From contig NZ_QCZK02000037.1 of NCBI RefSeq assembly GCF_003347595.2, positions 124,001 through 188,000 on the forward strand: a DNA stretch of 64,000 nucleotides. The letters run 5' to 3'. Source of the DNA: Botryobacter ruber. GTDB lineage: Bacteria > Bacteroidota > Bacteroidia > Cytophagales > Hymenobacteraceae. Below, piece after piece: positions 54,501 to 60,844 of this stretch (position 1 is its first letter; each line of letters opens with the position of its first letter). The notes beneath the pieces are model-generated. The model was not told the origin of the DNA, made no database searches, and worked only from the letters and a program-made list of their open reading frames with translations. The translations under genes were made by a program, and so were the position numbers.

Positions 54501-55538
54501 ACCACGCTCGATATCGTACTGATACAGCGCCACATCCTGGGGCTGCAGTCACTGGGTTCGCCTTACAGGATTATTGCAGCGGATGTAAACAACTCCGGCT
54601 CCGTTACTACCCTCGACATTGCCCATATCCGCTCGCTGATACTTCGCAATACCACCAGCTTCCCCGGCAACAGGACCTGGGCCTTTGTGAAGAGCGGTTT
54701 CACCTTTGCCAATCCGGCCATGCCGTTCCCATACGACAGCACCCGTACCTACAGCAGCGTGTCGGCGCAGAGTAACCAGGACTTTACCGGCATAAAGCTG
54801 GGGGATGTAAACGATACCTGGGACGCCTCCACCGCCAGGCTGGCATCAGCAGGAAGTATTGCTTTTAAATTCAAAAATCAAGTGGTAGCTCCGGGCACAG
54901 AGGTAATCGTGCCAGTCACCGTGAATGACTTTACCGATGTCAGCGGCTATCAGTTCACCCTCAACTGGGATCCGAAGGTACTGGAATTCGCCAGAGTAGA
55001 ACATGCCGGCCTAGAGGGAGCTTACGGCACACACAGTGTCCATAATGGCAAACTGACAACCGTGTGGGCAGAACCGAACGGCAACAGCCTGAGCCTGGAA
55101 AATGGCAGCAAAGTTTTCCAGGTAAGATTTAAGGTTCTTGGCGGAAACGGAGCAGAGAGTAAGATAGAGATTGGTTCCATGCTGACAAAGAGTGTAGCCT
55201 ATACAGGTAACCTCGCTCAACTGGATATACAATCGCAGCATGCCGTGGTTAAGGTGAAAGGAGCAGCATATGCCCTGTATCAGAACTACCCGAACCCATT
55301 CACCGCAGAAACGACGCTGCATTTCGAACTGCCTGAAGCGCAGGATGTACAATTAACGATCTATAATGCGCTGGGACAGGTTGTAAGGCAGTTCCAGGGC
55401 AGCTATGCTGCAGGCGAACATTTTGTAACCTGGAAGGGTGATGATGCCAGCGGCAATAAACTAAGCCGGGGCGCCTACATCTGCCGCATGAAAGCAGGCA
55501 GTTTTACGGAGTCGGTGCAGATTATTCTGAGTAAATAA
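48537..55538 (+). CDS. giant beta-helix, PKD, dockerin, cohesin protein
   Basis: 2,333 residues, exported. Order: signal peptide (about 1-22); a MAM or lectin-like domain (about 23-185); a CARDB-like domain; a right-handed beta-helix (about 297-707); another CARDB-like domain; a second beta-helix (about 876-1286) whose DNA is identical to the first over 1,232 bp; two PKD domains with YEWDFGDGK and YLWSFGDGT (about 1445-1620); Ig-like domains; an IPT/TIG domain (about 1842-1918); a carboxypeptidase-regulatory-like section; a dockerin-like module (about 1980-2040); a cohesin-like domain (about 2107-2230); and a T9SS sorting domain with YQNYPNPF. Beta-helices of this kind may bind or cleave polysaccharide, but no catalytic triad is evident. 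It is probably an adhesin or scaffold. Confidence 0.85.
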   Translation: MKNFYLLLTCFLLLCAGRVSGQTYILNEDFSSATETTPPTGWANTTVTGVATDKWRFDNLGNRNIGYPFTGRYAIFDSDNYSQGDGAENVVLESKFFDASISNNTLLTFDHFFAGGKNGQGTLEVFNGISWSTIATFTDSTTLPERKLYNLSANVGGVTNAKIRFRWTGDASYFWAIDNIRIYSPLSRDAGLAKLNAPEMPFNAGSQPIKITLANFGINTLTSTTLKWTVNGVAQTSKAWTGSLAIGETEENITLANLDFQQGKQYKLKIWQENPNGQPDLNALNDTLYATLYSSLSGVYTIGGVSPDFVNFTEAVTVLNNAGIVGPVTFKVRDGVYNEQIVIGKVMGASSTNMIVFESESGDSTKAVLRYEQENSILDYTLLLNSAEHVSFKKLGFTRSSYRSYIIKVEQESKNIDFRNCQFNGDFYYGSKISTNSSTNVSITECRLVNSKIEMLYTPNGIINHNVMGRIGYYTTSQDNIVYVSGTYDKPVMSISVESNEITYGSIELYRVNSSSIKGNTINEGIIKLNNSSISTSVTMQDNVVLNNNMKLSSATGNAMIVSGRGTTEISGNRVASVTNATGMLLSSLYGTMVANNIVQTQGQGTTYGISLTSSSNVKLVFNSVHTTGTDLSQARALFIQGSNSNITIKNNIFANSGGGYAAYIATAPTGTNDIDYNNYYSSGGRLGYYAGTDYSNLSSWGQAVGGDANSKAVNPFFKSTTELSINHIALNSAGATISGITKDIDDTVRDASKPDIGAKEYTPAPVDAGLDAFTSPTSPLTGTEVPVKVLLRNQGLNMLSTATINWQVNGVVQAPINWNGNLVSGAAEEVTLNTFSFTGAPLFNIEARVSYPNSQPDPNRYNDTASVKNLVAALSGVYTIGGVSPDFVNFTEAVTVLNNAGIVGPVTFKVRDGVYNEQIVIGKVMGASSTNMIVFESESGDSTKAVLRYEQENSILDYTLLLNSAEHVSFKKLGFTRSSYRSYIIKVEQESKNIDFRNCQFNGDFYYGSKISTNSSTNVSITECRLVNSKIEMLYTPNGIINHNVMGRIGYYTTSQDNIVYVSGTYDKPVMSISVESNEITYGSIELYRVNSSSIKGNTINEGIIKLNNSSISTSVTMQDNVVLNNNMKLSSATGNAMIVSGRGTTEISGNRVASVTNATGMLLSSLYGTMVANNIVQTQGQGTTYGISLTSSSNVKLVFNSVHTTGTDLSQARALFIQGSNSNITIKNNIFANSGGGYAAYIATAPTGTNDIDYNNYYSSGGRLGYYAGTDYSNLSSWGQAVGGDANSKAVNPFFKSTTDLRAYQRALNGAGIPVAGVLLDIDGEIRNSSAPDIGADEFMVDFGITRLISPTLDCDQTSSEPVTANITQFGDVPFTNIKIAYQVNNGTVYTETIEGQINTDIEHTFQQVQDLLQDGRYDFKVWLVDIQDDNINNDTLYVARFKKPRPVASFSFVTQCAGVPVAFQGTASVASGTIARYEWDFGDGKTADVQNPNHIYERSGTYTVTLLAYSDEGCYGSVSQEITITTTPLAKFAASNACAGSPVAFQNESTVSSGSMTYLWSFGDGTSSTEEHPDHVYTAAGTYQVQLTASNSLGCSDTYIRNITIYALPEVTLAAFNPVCEGAPAFNLTGGLPKGGAYSGTGVVDGKFSALTAGIGTHTITYTYTNENGCINTATNTIQVKALPTVSFTGLPAKLCADAAAVTLIGSPVGGVWVGNGMNSSGVFTPATAGVGTHSIEYVYTDAGGCTNKATQTVEVTATPSALTADSNSPVSSGGTLSLTASSISGATYLWSGPGGYSSTAQNPSRTSVTAAMAGTYTVTATVNGCSSSASVTVAVSQAAAITTFSPTSGAPGTSVTITGSGFTGATGVAFNSTTATYTVVDDATITTSVPSGSTTGLISVTTPTGTVYSSSNFTVLPATVTVSGTVRSQAGEPIGNIVVKAKSTTDSQTSTTPASGAFSFNLATGEAYTLAPARRTEVEVANGVTTLDIVLIQRHILGLQSLGSPYRIIAADVNNSGSVTTLDIAHIRSLILRNTTSFPGNRTWAFVKSGFTFANPAMPFPYDSTRTYSSVSAQSNQDFTGIKLGDVNDTWDASTARLASAGSIAFKFKNQVVAPGTEVIVPVTVNDFTDVSGYQFTLNWDPKVLEFARVEHAGLEGAYGTHSVHNGKLTTVWAEPNGNSLSLENGSKVFQVRFKVLGGNGAESKIEIGSMLTKSVAYTGNLAQLDIQSQHAVVKVKGAAYALYQNYPNPFTAETTLHFELPEAQDVQLTIYNALGQVVRQFQGSYAAGEHFVTWKGDDASGNKLSRGAYICRMKAGSFTESVQIILSK
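49425..50656 (+). repeat. 1,232-bp duplicated beta-helix segment, copy 1
   Basis: It appears identical to 51162-52393, at a spacing of 1,737 bp (579 codons). Identity starts at TCTGGTGTTTACACA and breaks at 50657 (G here, A in the other copy), after which the copies diverge. Confidence 0.9.
51162..52393 (+). repeat. 1,232-bp duplicated beta-helix segment, copy 2
   Basis: Second copy of 49425-50656 in the same gene and frame. Both are AT-richer than the flanking domains, which suggests a segment acquired as a unit and then duplicated or kept identical by gene conversion. Confidence 0.9.
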
Positions 55539-55562
55539 GAAAACATACCAGTTACCTGATTA

Positions 55563-55622
55563 AACAGGCAGGAGATGAGCCAGAATTAATATGGTGTCTT
55601 TCTATCTCCTGCCTGTTTTTTT
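55563..55622 (+). terminator. terminator after the giant gene
   Basis: A 14-bp stem (55563-55576 with 55604-55617) and a 27-nt loop are followed by seven Ts. The gap from here to 55866 shows no gene; it presumably carries the promoter of the next. Confidence 0.8.
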
Positions 55623-55866
55623 CAAAGCCAGGACTTGTTAAAAGCTCAGTTCTGATAATGGGCATGATTACCGTTGCTCCTTAACTTCCTGCCATGGTTG
55701 ATCCTTCTGAAGCAGAGGCTATGGTGGCAGCTGCTGAATACTTTTTGCCTTAAAACCAATTTCATTTTTAGTACCAAGTTAAGGTAAGGAGAGTGCACGC
55801 TGTCGAGAATACATTATTTACTTTTTCTCTTTCACCCAATTTATTGATCCAATTTTATTTAAAACA

Positions 55867-57648
55867 ATGCGCAGTATTTTACCAACTCCCTTTTATTTGT
55901 TGCTTACATTCCTGCTGATTTTCCTAAACAAGACAATACAAGCTCAAACGTGTACCGCTACAATTTCCGCTTCCAATGGTACTGCTATCTGTGAAGGCAG
56001 TACCACCACTCTGAAAGCGTCTCCAGCCTTTACTGCTTTATCCTATCAATGGTATAAAGATGGTGTAGCAGTACCCGCTGCTACAGTTTCGTCTTTAGCC
56101 GTGAGTGAGGTTGGACGCTATTATGTTGTTGTTTCCGGCAGTGCTTGTTCAGACATTCGATCCAATGCATTGACTGTTACTGTTAGCCCTACGCCTACTC
56201 AGCCCAGTGTACATGTTAATCCCCGCGGTCCCATTTGCTCAGGAACTCCTGTAACTTTTACCATCATAAACCCGGACGATGCTTTCTATATGTGGAACTT
56301 TGGAGATGGTAGTTCCCTTACAGGGCGAGAAACAACCGTAACACACACTTATACGGTAACAGGCGGAGGTTCATCAGATTACGTCGTCTCCGTTTTCGCA
56401 GCCAGTGCTAATGGTTGTACATCCGGAGCAAGAACAACCTCTGTTACAGTTAATCAGGTTCCGGAGATAGGTTTTTCAGAAACTGATAATAATTTTGTTT
56501 ACTGTCTGCACGATTCTGTTAAGGCTGATAAAATTTCAGTAGTCGCTACGATAGCGAATATGTCCTCAGCAGCATCGAAAGAAGCAATAAGAACTTACTT
56601 TGTTGACTTTAGCGATGGAAGGGGAGAATTACCTTACCAGCCTAACCAGTTTCCGGTCAGTAATGAAGCAGCTCCTTACCAAGCCATCGGCAACTATCCA
56701 ATTCGCATCCGTGCCCTAACCAGCGGGGGCTGTGAGGTAGTAAAGGAATACACCTACAGCGTTACCCGAAAACCAGAGGCAAACTTTTCGCTCATGAAGA
56801 GCCGTGCCGAGGAAGCCCAAGTTCCACCTTGTGTTCCTGTAATTGTAACAACTACGGATAACTCTTCGGGAGGAAACCTGCGTTATTACTGGTCGGTACA
56901 ACCTGAGCAGGGTTGGCAACTACAGTCTGGTACGCTGCAGTCGTCTGATCCTATATTTCTCTTTACGGAGCCCGGTCTTTATAATGTGGAGCTGATAGTC
57001 CAAAACAGCTGCGGAATAGACACCACTGAACAATATGTCATCATTGGTTGGCCGCAGTTGCAACTGCCTTCCGGAGGATTATTTTACGGCTCTACTACCA
57101 TTGATTTTAGTGTTGGATCTTGGGTAGGTGCTAACGCTATGTATATAGATAAGAACCTCGGAAGCAACATAGCAGGATCTATTACGATTACAGGACCCAA
57201 AAGCACAACCTTCCGGTTCAATTCCGACGTATTTAATTTTTACTTTAATTTTGATGTGCCCGGCAGATATCTTGTTTCAGCAGAAGTACATAACGAATGC
57301 GGTAGCTCTAACAACATTTATATGGGACATACACCACTGCCAGTGGAGGTAGTAATTTTGTCCCAACCTACAGCCGCTTCCGATGATCTTGCAGTTTCTT
57401 CGCTTGCTGAACTTACTATATTACCAAATCCAGGACTTGGGCTCTTTACGGTTTCTGGTCCTGTCCTGCAACAAACCTTTGAAATAGTAATTGCTAATTC
57501 CGTGGGTAAAACTGTATACAGCCAGAGCCAAAGTAACTTTTCAGGTAAAGCGCAGCTAAACTTGAGCCATTTGCCTCCAGACCTGTACATTGTAATACTT
57601 AGAACAGCAAAGCAGCGAAAGGTAGTAAAACTGGTGCTTACAAAGTGA
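55867..57648 (+). CDS. secreted Ig/PKD protein, T9SS substrate
   Basis: 593 residues. A signal peptide (about 1-26, ending TIQAQ) is followed by an Ig-like domain (LSYQWYKDGVAVPAATVSSLAVSEVGRYYVVVSG, about 30-110), a PKD domain (FYMWNFGDGSSLTGRE, about 115-200), further PKD/Ig-like modules, and a short T9SS sorting domain (LPNPGLGLFTVSGPV ... KQRKVVKLVLTK). It has no cohesin or dockerin, unlike its four neighbours. Likely a surface or adhesive protein; a ligand cannot be predicted. Confidence 0.85.
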   Translation: MRSILPTPFYLLLTFLLIFLNKTIQAQTCTATISASNGTAICEGSTTTLKASPAFTALSYQWYKDGVAVPAATVSSLAVSEVGRYYVVVSGSACSDIRSNALTVTVSPTPTQPSVHVNPRGPICSGTPVTFTIINPDDAFYMWNFGDGSSLTGRETTVTHTYTVTGGGSSDYVVSVFAASANGCTSGARTTSVTVNQVPEIGFSETDNNFVYCLHDSVKADKISVVATIANMSSAASKEAIRTYFVDFSDGRGELPYQPNQFPVSNEAAPYQAIGNYPIRIRALTSGGCEVVKEYTYSVTRKPEANFSLMKSRAEEAQVPPCVPVIVTTTDNSSGGNLRYYWSVQPEQGWQLQSGTLQSSDPIFLFTEPGLYNVELIVQNSCGIDTTEQYVIIGWPQLQLPSGGLFYGSTTIDFSVGSWVGANAMYIDKNLGSNIAGSITITGPKSTTFRFNSDVFNFYFNFDVPGRYLVSAEVHNECGSSNNIYMGHTPLPVEVVILSQPTAASDDLAVSSLAELTILPNPGLGLFTVSGPVLQQTFEIVIANSVGKTVYSQSQSNFSGKAQLNLSHLPPDLYIVILRTAKQRKVVKLVLTK

Positions 57649-57712
57649 GTTGTTGACGTAAACGGTGGAGTTATTGCCTGACATTGAGCACTGTCAGAAT
57701 AAAGGTTAATTA

Positions 57713-59023
57713 CTACACCTTATCAGCATTCTTAAATGCTGTCAATTGCGCAGTATATTGGCGCTTCACATTATCCTCAAAGCTATCCAAATAGCTCTCT
57801 GTCGTTTTTAGGTTACTGTGCCCCAAAGATTCAGAAATAAATTCGATGGGTGCTCCGGCACGTTTCAGAACAGTTGAAAAAGAGTGTCTTGCCGTATAGG
57901 TGGTAACATTTTTATCGATGCCTACAGCAGCGGCAATACGCTTGATATATTTATTCATGGTCTTGGTCGCTTGCCTTACAGTGGCAAGTTCTTCTTCCGG
58001 AGTTAGACCATCGGTCAGAATTGGGAAAACATAGCTGTCTGACAGAGCAGGTTTATTACCCCACCTCTCGATAATCTGATCTATTTCAGGCGTACGCATA
58101 GCCACAATTGTTTTCAAATCGTGCCTGGAGGTGCGTTCTGTTTTGGCCCGGATAAAGGTAATCGTTTCCTTACTAAGCTGTTTGTATTTCAGCCTGGCAA
58201 TGTCTTTAACATTAATACCGTTACATAAATAGGAGAATACCCAAAGGTCACGGGCTTTAGCCTCGCTCTTATGGCACGTTTCATAATGGAAAATCTTTTC
58301 AATGTCGGAAAGTACGAGTGCCTTCTTAACGCTTTTTCCCGCCGGGACCTGATATTTTCTCTTCCCGAACGGATACAAATCTTTATTCAGATCACCTGTA
58401 GCAATTACATCATTAAAAAGAGTTCTCAGCGTACGTAAGTACATGCTAATACTGGTTAAGGTCTTTCCCCTGCTGAGCATCCATTTTTCATATCCTTTCA
58501 AAAAGTCAACCGTCACCGATGAGAAGAGTAGAGGCTTTTTTTTCTTCACAAGATTCTCTTTTCGTTTTTTAACATCTTCCAGTTTTAATCCTTTGCGTGC
58601 TATCAACGGTTCTTTCAAGGTATAGGAAATCAAGGAGTAGTAGGCGCTCTCATAAAAGCTTGCTGTTCCAGCTTGTCCTTCACTTCTTAATTTGATAAGC
58701 TGTTGCTCATAAGTAGAAAACACCTCATCCCGGGACGATCTACCAAGAAATTTCTTTTCAAATTCCCCAAATGAAAAAGAAGGTATTTTGCCGATTACCT
58801 TTATTGCTTTCTGCTCAATGGCCTGGAATGCTAACTGGAGTTCTTTATACCTCCCCCTGGGCTTCTCTGATTGGGTTTTGGCAAACTCTTCCTCTGTTAA
58901 GTTATAGTTAGTATTAAAGTATTTGCGCTGCCGTTGGTACGTTAGCCTTAACCTTACCGGAAAGGAGCCATCTTTTAAAGGCCTTCGGGTATCCAGCATG
59001 ACGGAAGTAAGTACAGGTATCAT
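57713..59023 (-). CDS. int: tyrosine integrase of the island
   Basis: 436 residues from ATG 59023 (MIPVLTSVMLDTRRPLKDG). The frame is open 46 codons further but that part is hydrophobic, cysteine-rich and covers the repeat sites, so it is not used. It has an Arm-like N-terminal domain (about 1-90), a SAM-like core-binding domain and a catalytic domain. RDLWVFSYLCNGINVKDIARLK precedes the active-site region. TYTARHSFSTVLKRAGAPIEFISESLGHSNLKTTESYLDSF holds the R-H pair, the L-G-H-S and the nucleophilic tyrosine (ESYLD). The usual H-x-x-R is T-x-x-R, common in Bacteroidota integrases. It lies 154 bp from attR and is read into the island. Confidence 0.95.
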   Translation of the reverse strand: MIPVLTSVMLDTRRPLKDGSFPVRLRLTYQRQRKYFNTNYNLTEEEFAKTQSEKPRGRYKELQLAFQAIEQKAIKVIGKIPSFSFGEFEKKFLGRSSRDEVFSTYEQQLIKLRSEGQAGTASFYESAYYSLISYTLKEPLIARKGLKLEDVKKRKENLVKKKKPLLFSSVTVDFLKGYEKWMLSRGKTLTSISMYLRTLRTLFNDVIATGDLNKDLYPFGKRKYQVPAGKSVKKALVLSDIEKIFHYETCHKSEAKARDLWVFSYLCNGINVKDIARLKYKQLSKETITFIRAKTERTSRHDLKTIVAMRTPEIDQIIERWGNKPALSDSYVFPILTDGLTPEEELATVRQATKTMNKYIKRIAAAVGIDKNVTTYTARHSFSTVLKRAGAPIEFISESLGHSNLKTTESYLDSFEDNVKRQYTAQLTAFKNADKV

Positions 59024-59047
59024 GTGTGTGCAAATTTTGTTATGTAC

Positions 59048-59064
59048 ACACAATTTGCACACAA
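59048..59064. repeat. putative integrase arm sites, right end
   Basis: ACACAATTTGCACACAA just upstream of the integrase start resembles the tandem TTTGCATACAA units inside attL. A related TGTGTGCAAATT follows at about 59025-59036. A 9-bp stem hairpin with a single-base centre lies at 59114-59132, between these and attR. Confidence 0.45.
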
Positions 59065-59176
59065 ACCCTCGAAATAACAAGAAAGAATAATAAATATGTA
59101 TAACCAAAAACCCCGTTTTTAGCCTAAAAACGCATATATTGCAAATATCAATTATTAACAAAAATACCTGTTGTTA

Positions 59177-59230
59177 TGCCTTCTAAGCAGTAGGTCTTTG
59201 GTTCGAATCCAAACGGGATCACTTGAAAAT
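59177..59230 (+). repeat. attR, 54-bp direct repeat
   Basis: Exact copy of 10102-10155: the 3' part of tRNA-Arg, from the anticodon stem to the discriminator base, plus nine bases. The 5' part of the tRNA is missing, so this is not a functional tRNA gene. The tRNA terminator follows at 59232-59268. Confidence 0.93.
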
Positions 59231-59380
59231 AAAGCACTTATTAGGTAAAACTTGTAAGTGCTTTTTTTATGTACCTACGATTTTCCCTTAGCAGTTCGGT
59301 GTGAACCCATTTCTATAATAGAGCCTAGTGATAATCTTAAATACTTCACAACAAGTATCGGCCTGCTAAAGCTTGAATTC

Positions 59381-59770
59381 TTATCTCCTGTTGTTAATAC
59401 CCTTGTTGCCAGACCAGAGCCAGAGAATGATCAGAAACGTTTCAGCCACGGCATCCAACAGGTACACATCCCAGATCACATCATTCAGTGCATAAGATAC
59501 ATCGATGCCTGTAAGCCCTGCCGCTCCGGCCATGCCCAGCCACCTGATCTCATGAGTTACCTGTTTACGTATGCCGGCCGCTAACAGAACGCCTCCTATT
59601 ACTACTATCAGCACACCGACTGTGTAGAGTAGCCAAATGTCTTCTTTTGGTCCTGTTACCCATAAAAAGCTTGGCAGGTGCACAAATGGCCATGATCCGG
59701 TCAGGACCCAGAAAAGTCCTTGTGCGGTCGCAATTAGGTTTGCGCCAGGTTTCGTAAAGCTAAAGGCCAT
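59381..59770 (-). CDS. small membrane protein
   Basis: 129 residues from ATG 59770 (MAFSFTKPGANLIATAQGLFWVL), with four hydrophobic segments. The open frame extends 27 codons further and would overlap the cyanophycinase end more deeply; the shorter form keeps a 7-bp gap and begins with a more typical membrane-protein N-terminus. The family is not recognised. It follows the cyanophycinase gene on the same strand and may be cotranscribed. Confidence 0.7.
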   Translation of the reverse strand: MAFSFTKPGANLIATAQGLFWVLTGSWPFVHLPSFLWVTGPKEDIWLLYTVGVLIVVIGGVLLAAGIRKQVTHEIRWLGMAGAAGLTGIDVSYALNDVIWDVYLLDAVAETFLIILWLWSGNKGINNRR

Positions 59771-59777
59771 TGGCAGA

Positions 59778-60674
59778 CTAGATATGCAGCTGATCGAAGG
59801 TTGGAAGGGTATACTTTTCCCCGTCGGCAAGCAGGTGGACACGTAGTCCACGAACGGAGAAAGGCTCTCCTGTCTTTATTTTGTAGATGTCAGTGCAGTC
59901 AATGTCCATGCCATCCACAACTGTAATGAGGCCACTGCCCTTCACCAGCATGTTTGTTCCACCGGTTATGTAGACGGCCGTGTCCTCTTCTAGGCCTATC
60001 CCGATACAACCTGGATTAGTAACAATACACTGAGATACGCGTACCATCCGGCCACGTTTAATAAAGTGTGTATCAAAGGCCACATTCTTAATAAACTCAA
60101 GTCCGGTGGTAATTCGCACATCTCCCTTGATGTAGCCGCCATGTGTCATTACCTCATAGATCATTGGCGTTGAGAGTGCCACTGCGCCGGCACTGGTTCC
60201 AGCTATCAGAACATTATCGTAGGTGTAGCGCTCTTTCATCAGCTGCAGCACTTTGGTTCCTCCCAGTATGGAAGTAAGGCGTAACTGATCGCCTCCTGTA
60301 AAGAAGATACTAGATGCACTTTCCACTATTTCACAGTATTTTTTGTCTTTGGTGTCTTCGCGGTTACGTATATCCAGCACCTCTACCTTCTTTACTCCCA
60401 GCTGCTGAAAAGTCCTGGTATACTCACTGATCAACACATCCGCGATGTTGGAGGCTGTGGGCACAATGGCCACTACCGGGTTTTCGCCCTTCAGTTCCTC
60501 TATGAAGAACCTGAGGATTTCCTCGCTTTCGTAGTCCACATTTCGCACCTGCTCTTCCGATTTGTTTTCCCCGTCACCTTTGCTCTCGTGCCCGCCTATG
60601 GCCAACAGGCGCCCCTTTGGTACAGGAGCTTTACTGTGATGTTTGTGGCTTTGTGAATCTTTTTTCTTTGTCAT
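59778..60674 (-). CDS. cphB: cyanophycinase, S51 peptidase family
   Basis: 298 residues. Cyanophycinase cleaves the storage polymer cyanophycin to beta-Asp-Arg dipeptides. The nucleophile serine is S161 in LIAGTSAGAVALS, and FFTGGDQLRL is the conserved oxyanion-side motif. VNTx-type ligand sequences and the final VHLLADGEKYTL match the family. The N-terminus is charged (KKKDSQSHKHHSK), with no signal peptide, so it is cytoplasmic. No cyanophycin synthetase gene is nearby, so scavenged or internally made polymer cannot be distinguished. Related S51 peptidases with other substrates remain possible. Confidence 0.88.
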   Translation of the reverse strand: MTKKKDSQSHKHHSKAPVPKGRLLAIGGHESKGDGENKSEEQVRNVDYESEEILRFFIEELKGENPVVAIVPTASNIADVLISEYTRTFQQLGVKKVEVLDIRNREDTKDKKYCEIVESASSIFFTGGDQLRLTSILGGTKVLQLMKERYTYDNVLIAGTSAGAVALSTPMIYEVMTHGGYIKGDVRITTGLEFIKNVAFDTHFIKRGRMVRVSQCIVTNPGCIGIGLEEDTAVYITGGTNMLVKGSGLITVVDGMDIDCTDIYKIKTGEPFSVRGLRVHLLADGEKYTLPTFDQLHI

Positions 60675-60799
60675 TTTTAGGTGATGAGTACGTTAGCCAG
60701 GGTACTATATACGTCGGCTGGTTAGGGGGTGTTTCTGAGCGATGGCGGTTCGCCTGGCACAAAAGGTTTTGGCGTTTCTGCATTAAACCCATTTTCCCT

Positions 60800-60807
60800 T
60801 ACCTTTG
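60800..60807 (+). promoter_or_regulatory. -7 promoter box for TcmP-like gene
   Basis: TACCTTTG matches TAnnTTTG; a weak TTTCTG 19 nt upstream may serve as -33. The expected start near 60812 excludes the more upstream in-frame starts. Confidence 0.5.
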
Positions 60808-60844
60808 CACCATAACACACCAGGCTGTTTTGCCTGTGAATGAA

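Larger units (their letters stand above)
10156..59176. mobile_element. integrated mobilizable island, about 49 kb
   Basis: The segment is bounded by attL (10102-10155) and attR (59177-59230), 49,075 bp apart. A tyrosine integrase lies just inside the right end, transcribed inward. Inside are a relaxase, a MobC-like protein, a primase, a helicase and an excisionase-like HTH protein, but no recognisable conjugation pore genes. That pattern fits an integrative and mobilizable element that would borrow another element's type IV system. Cargo includes restriction-modification and other defence-type genes, an AbiE toxin-antitoxin pair and a block of T9SS-exported proteins. Two insertion sequences and several pseudogenes show internal wear. 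Whether it still excises is unknown. Confidence 0.87.

Noticed and set aside
59177..59221. Second tRNA-Arg gene
   Set aside because: Only the 3' part is present; the acceptor 5' strand and D-arm are missing, so it is attR.
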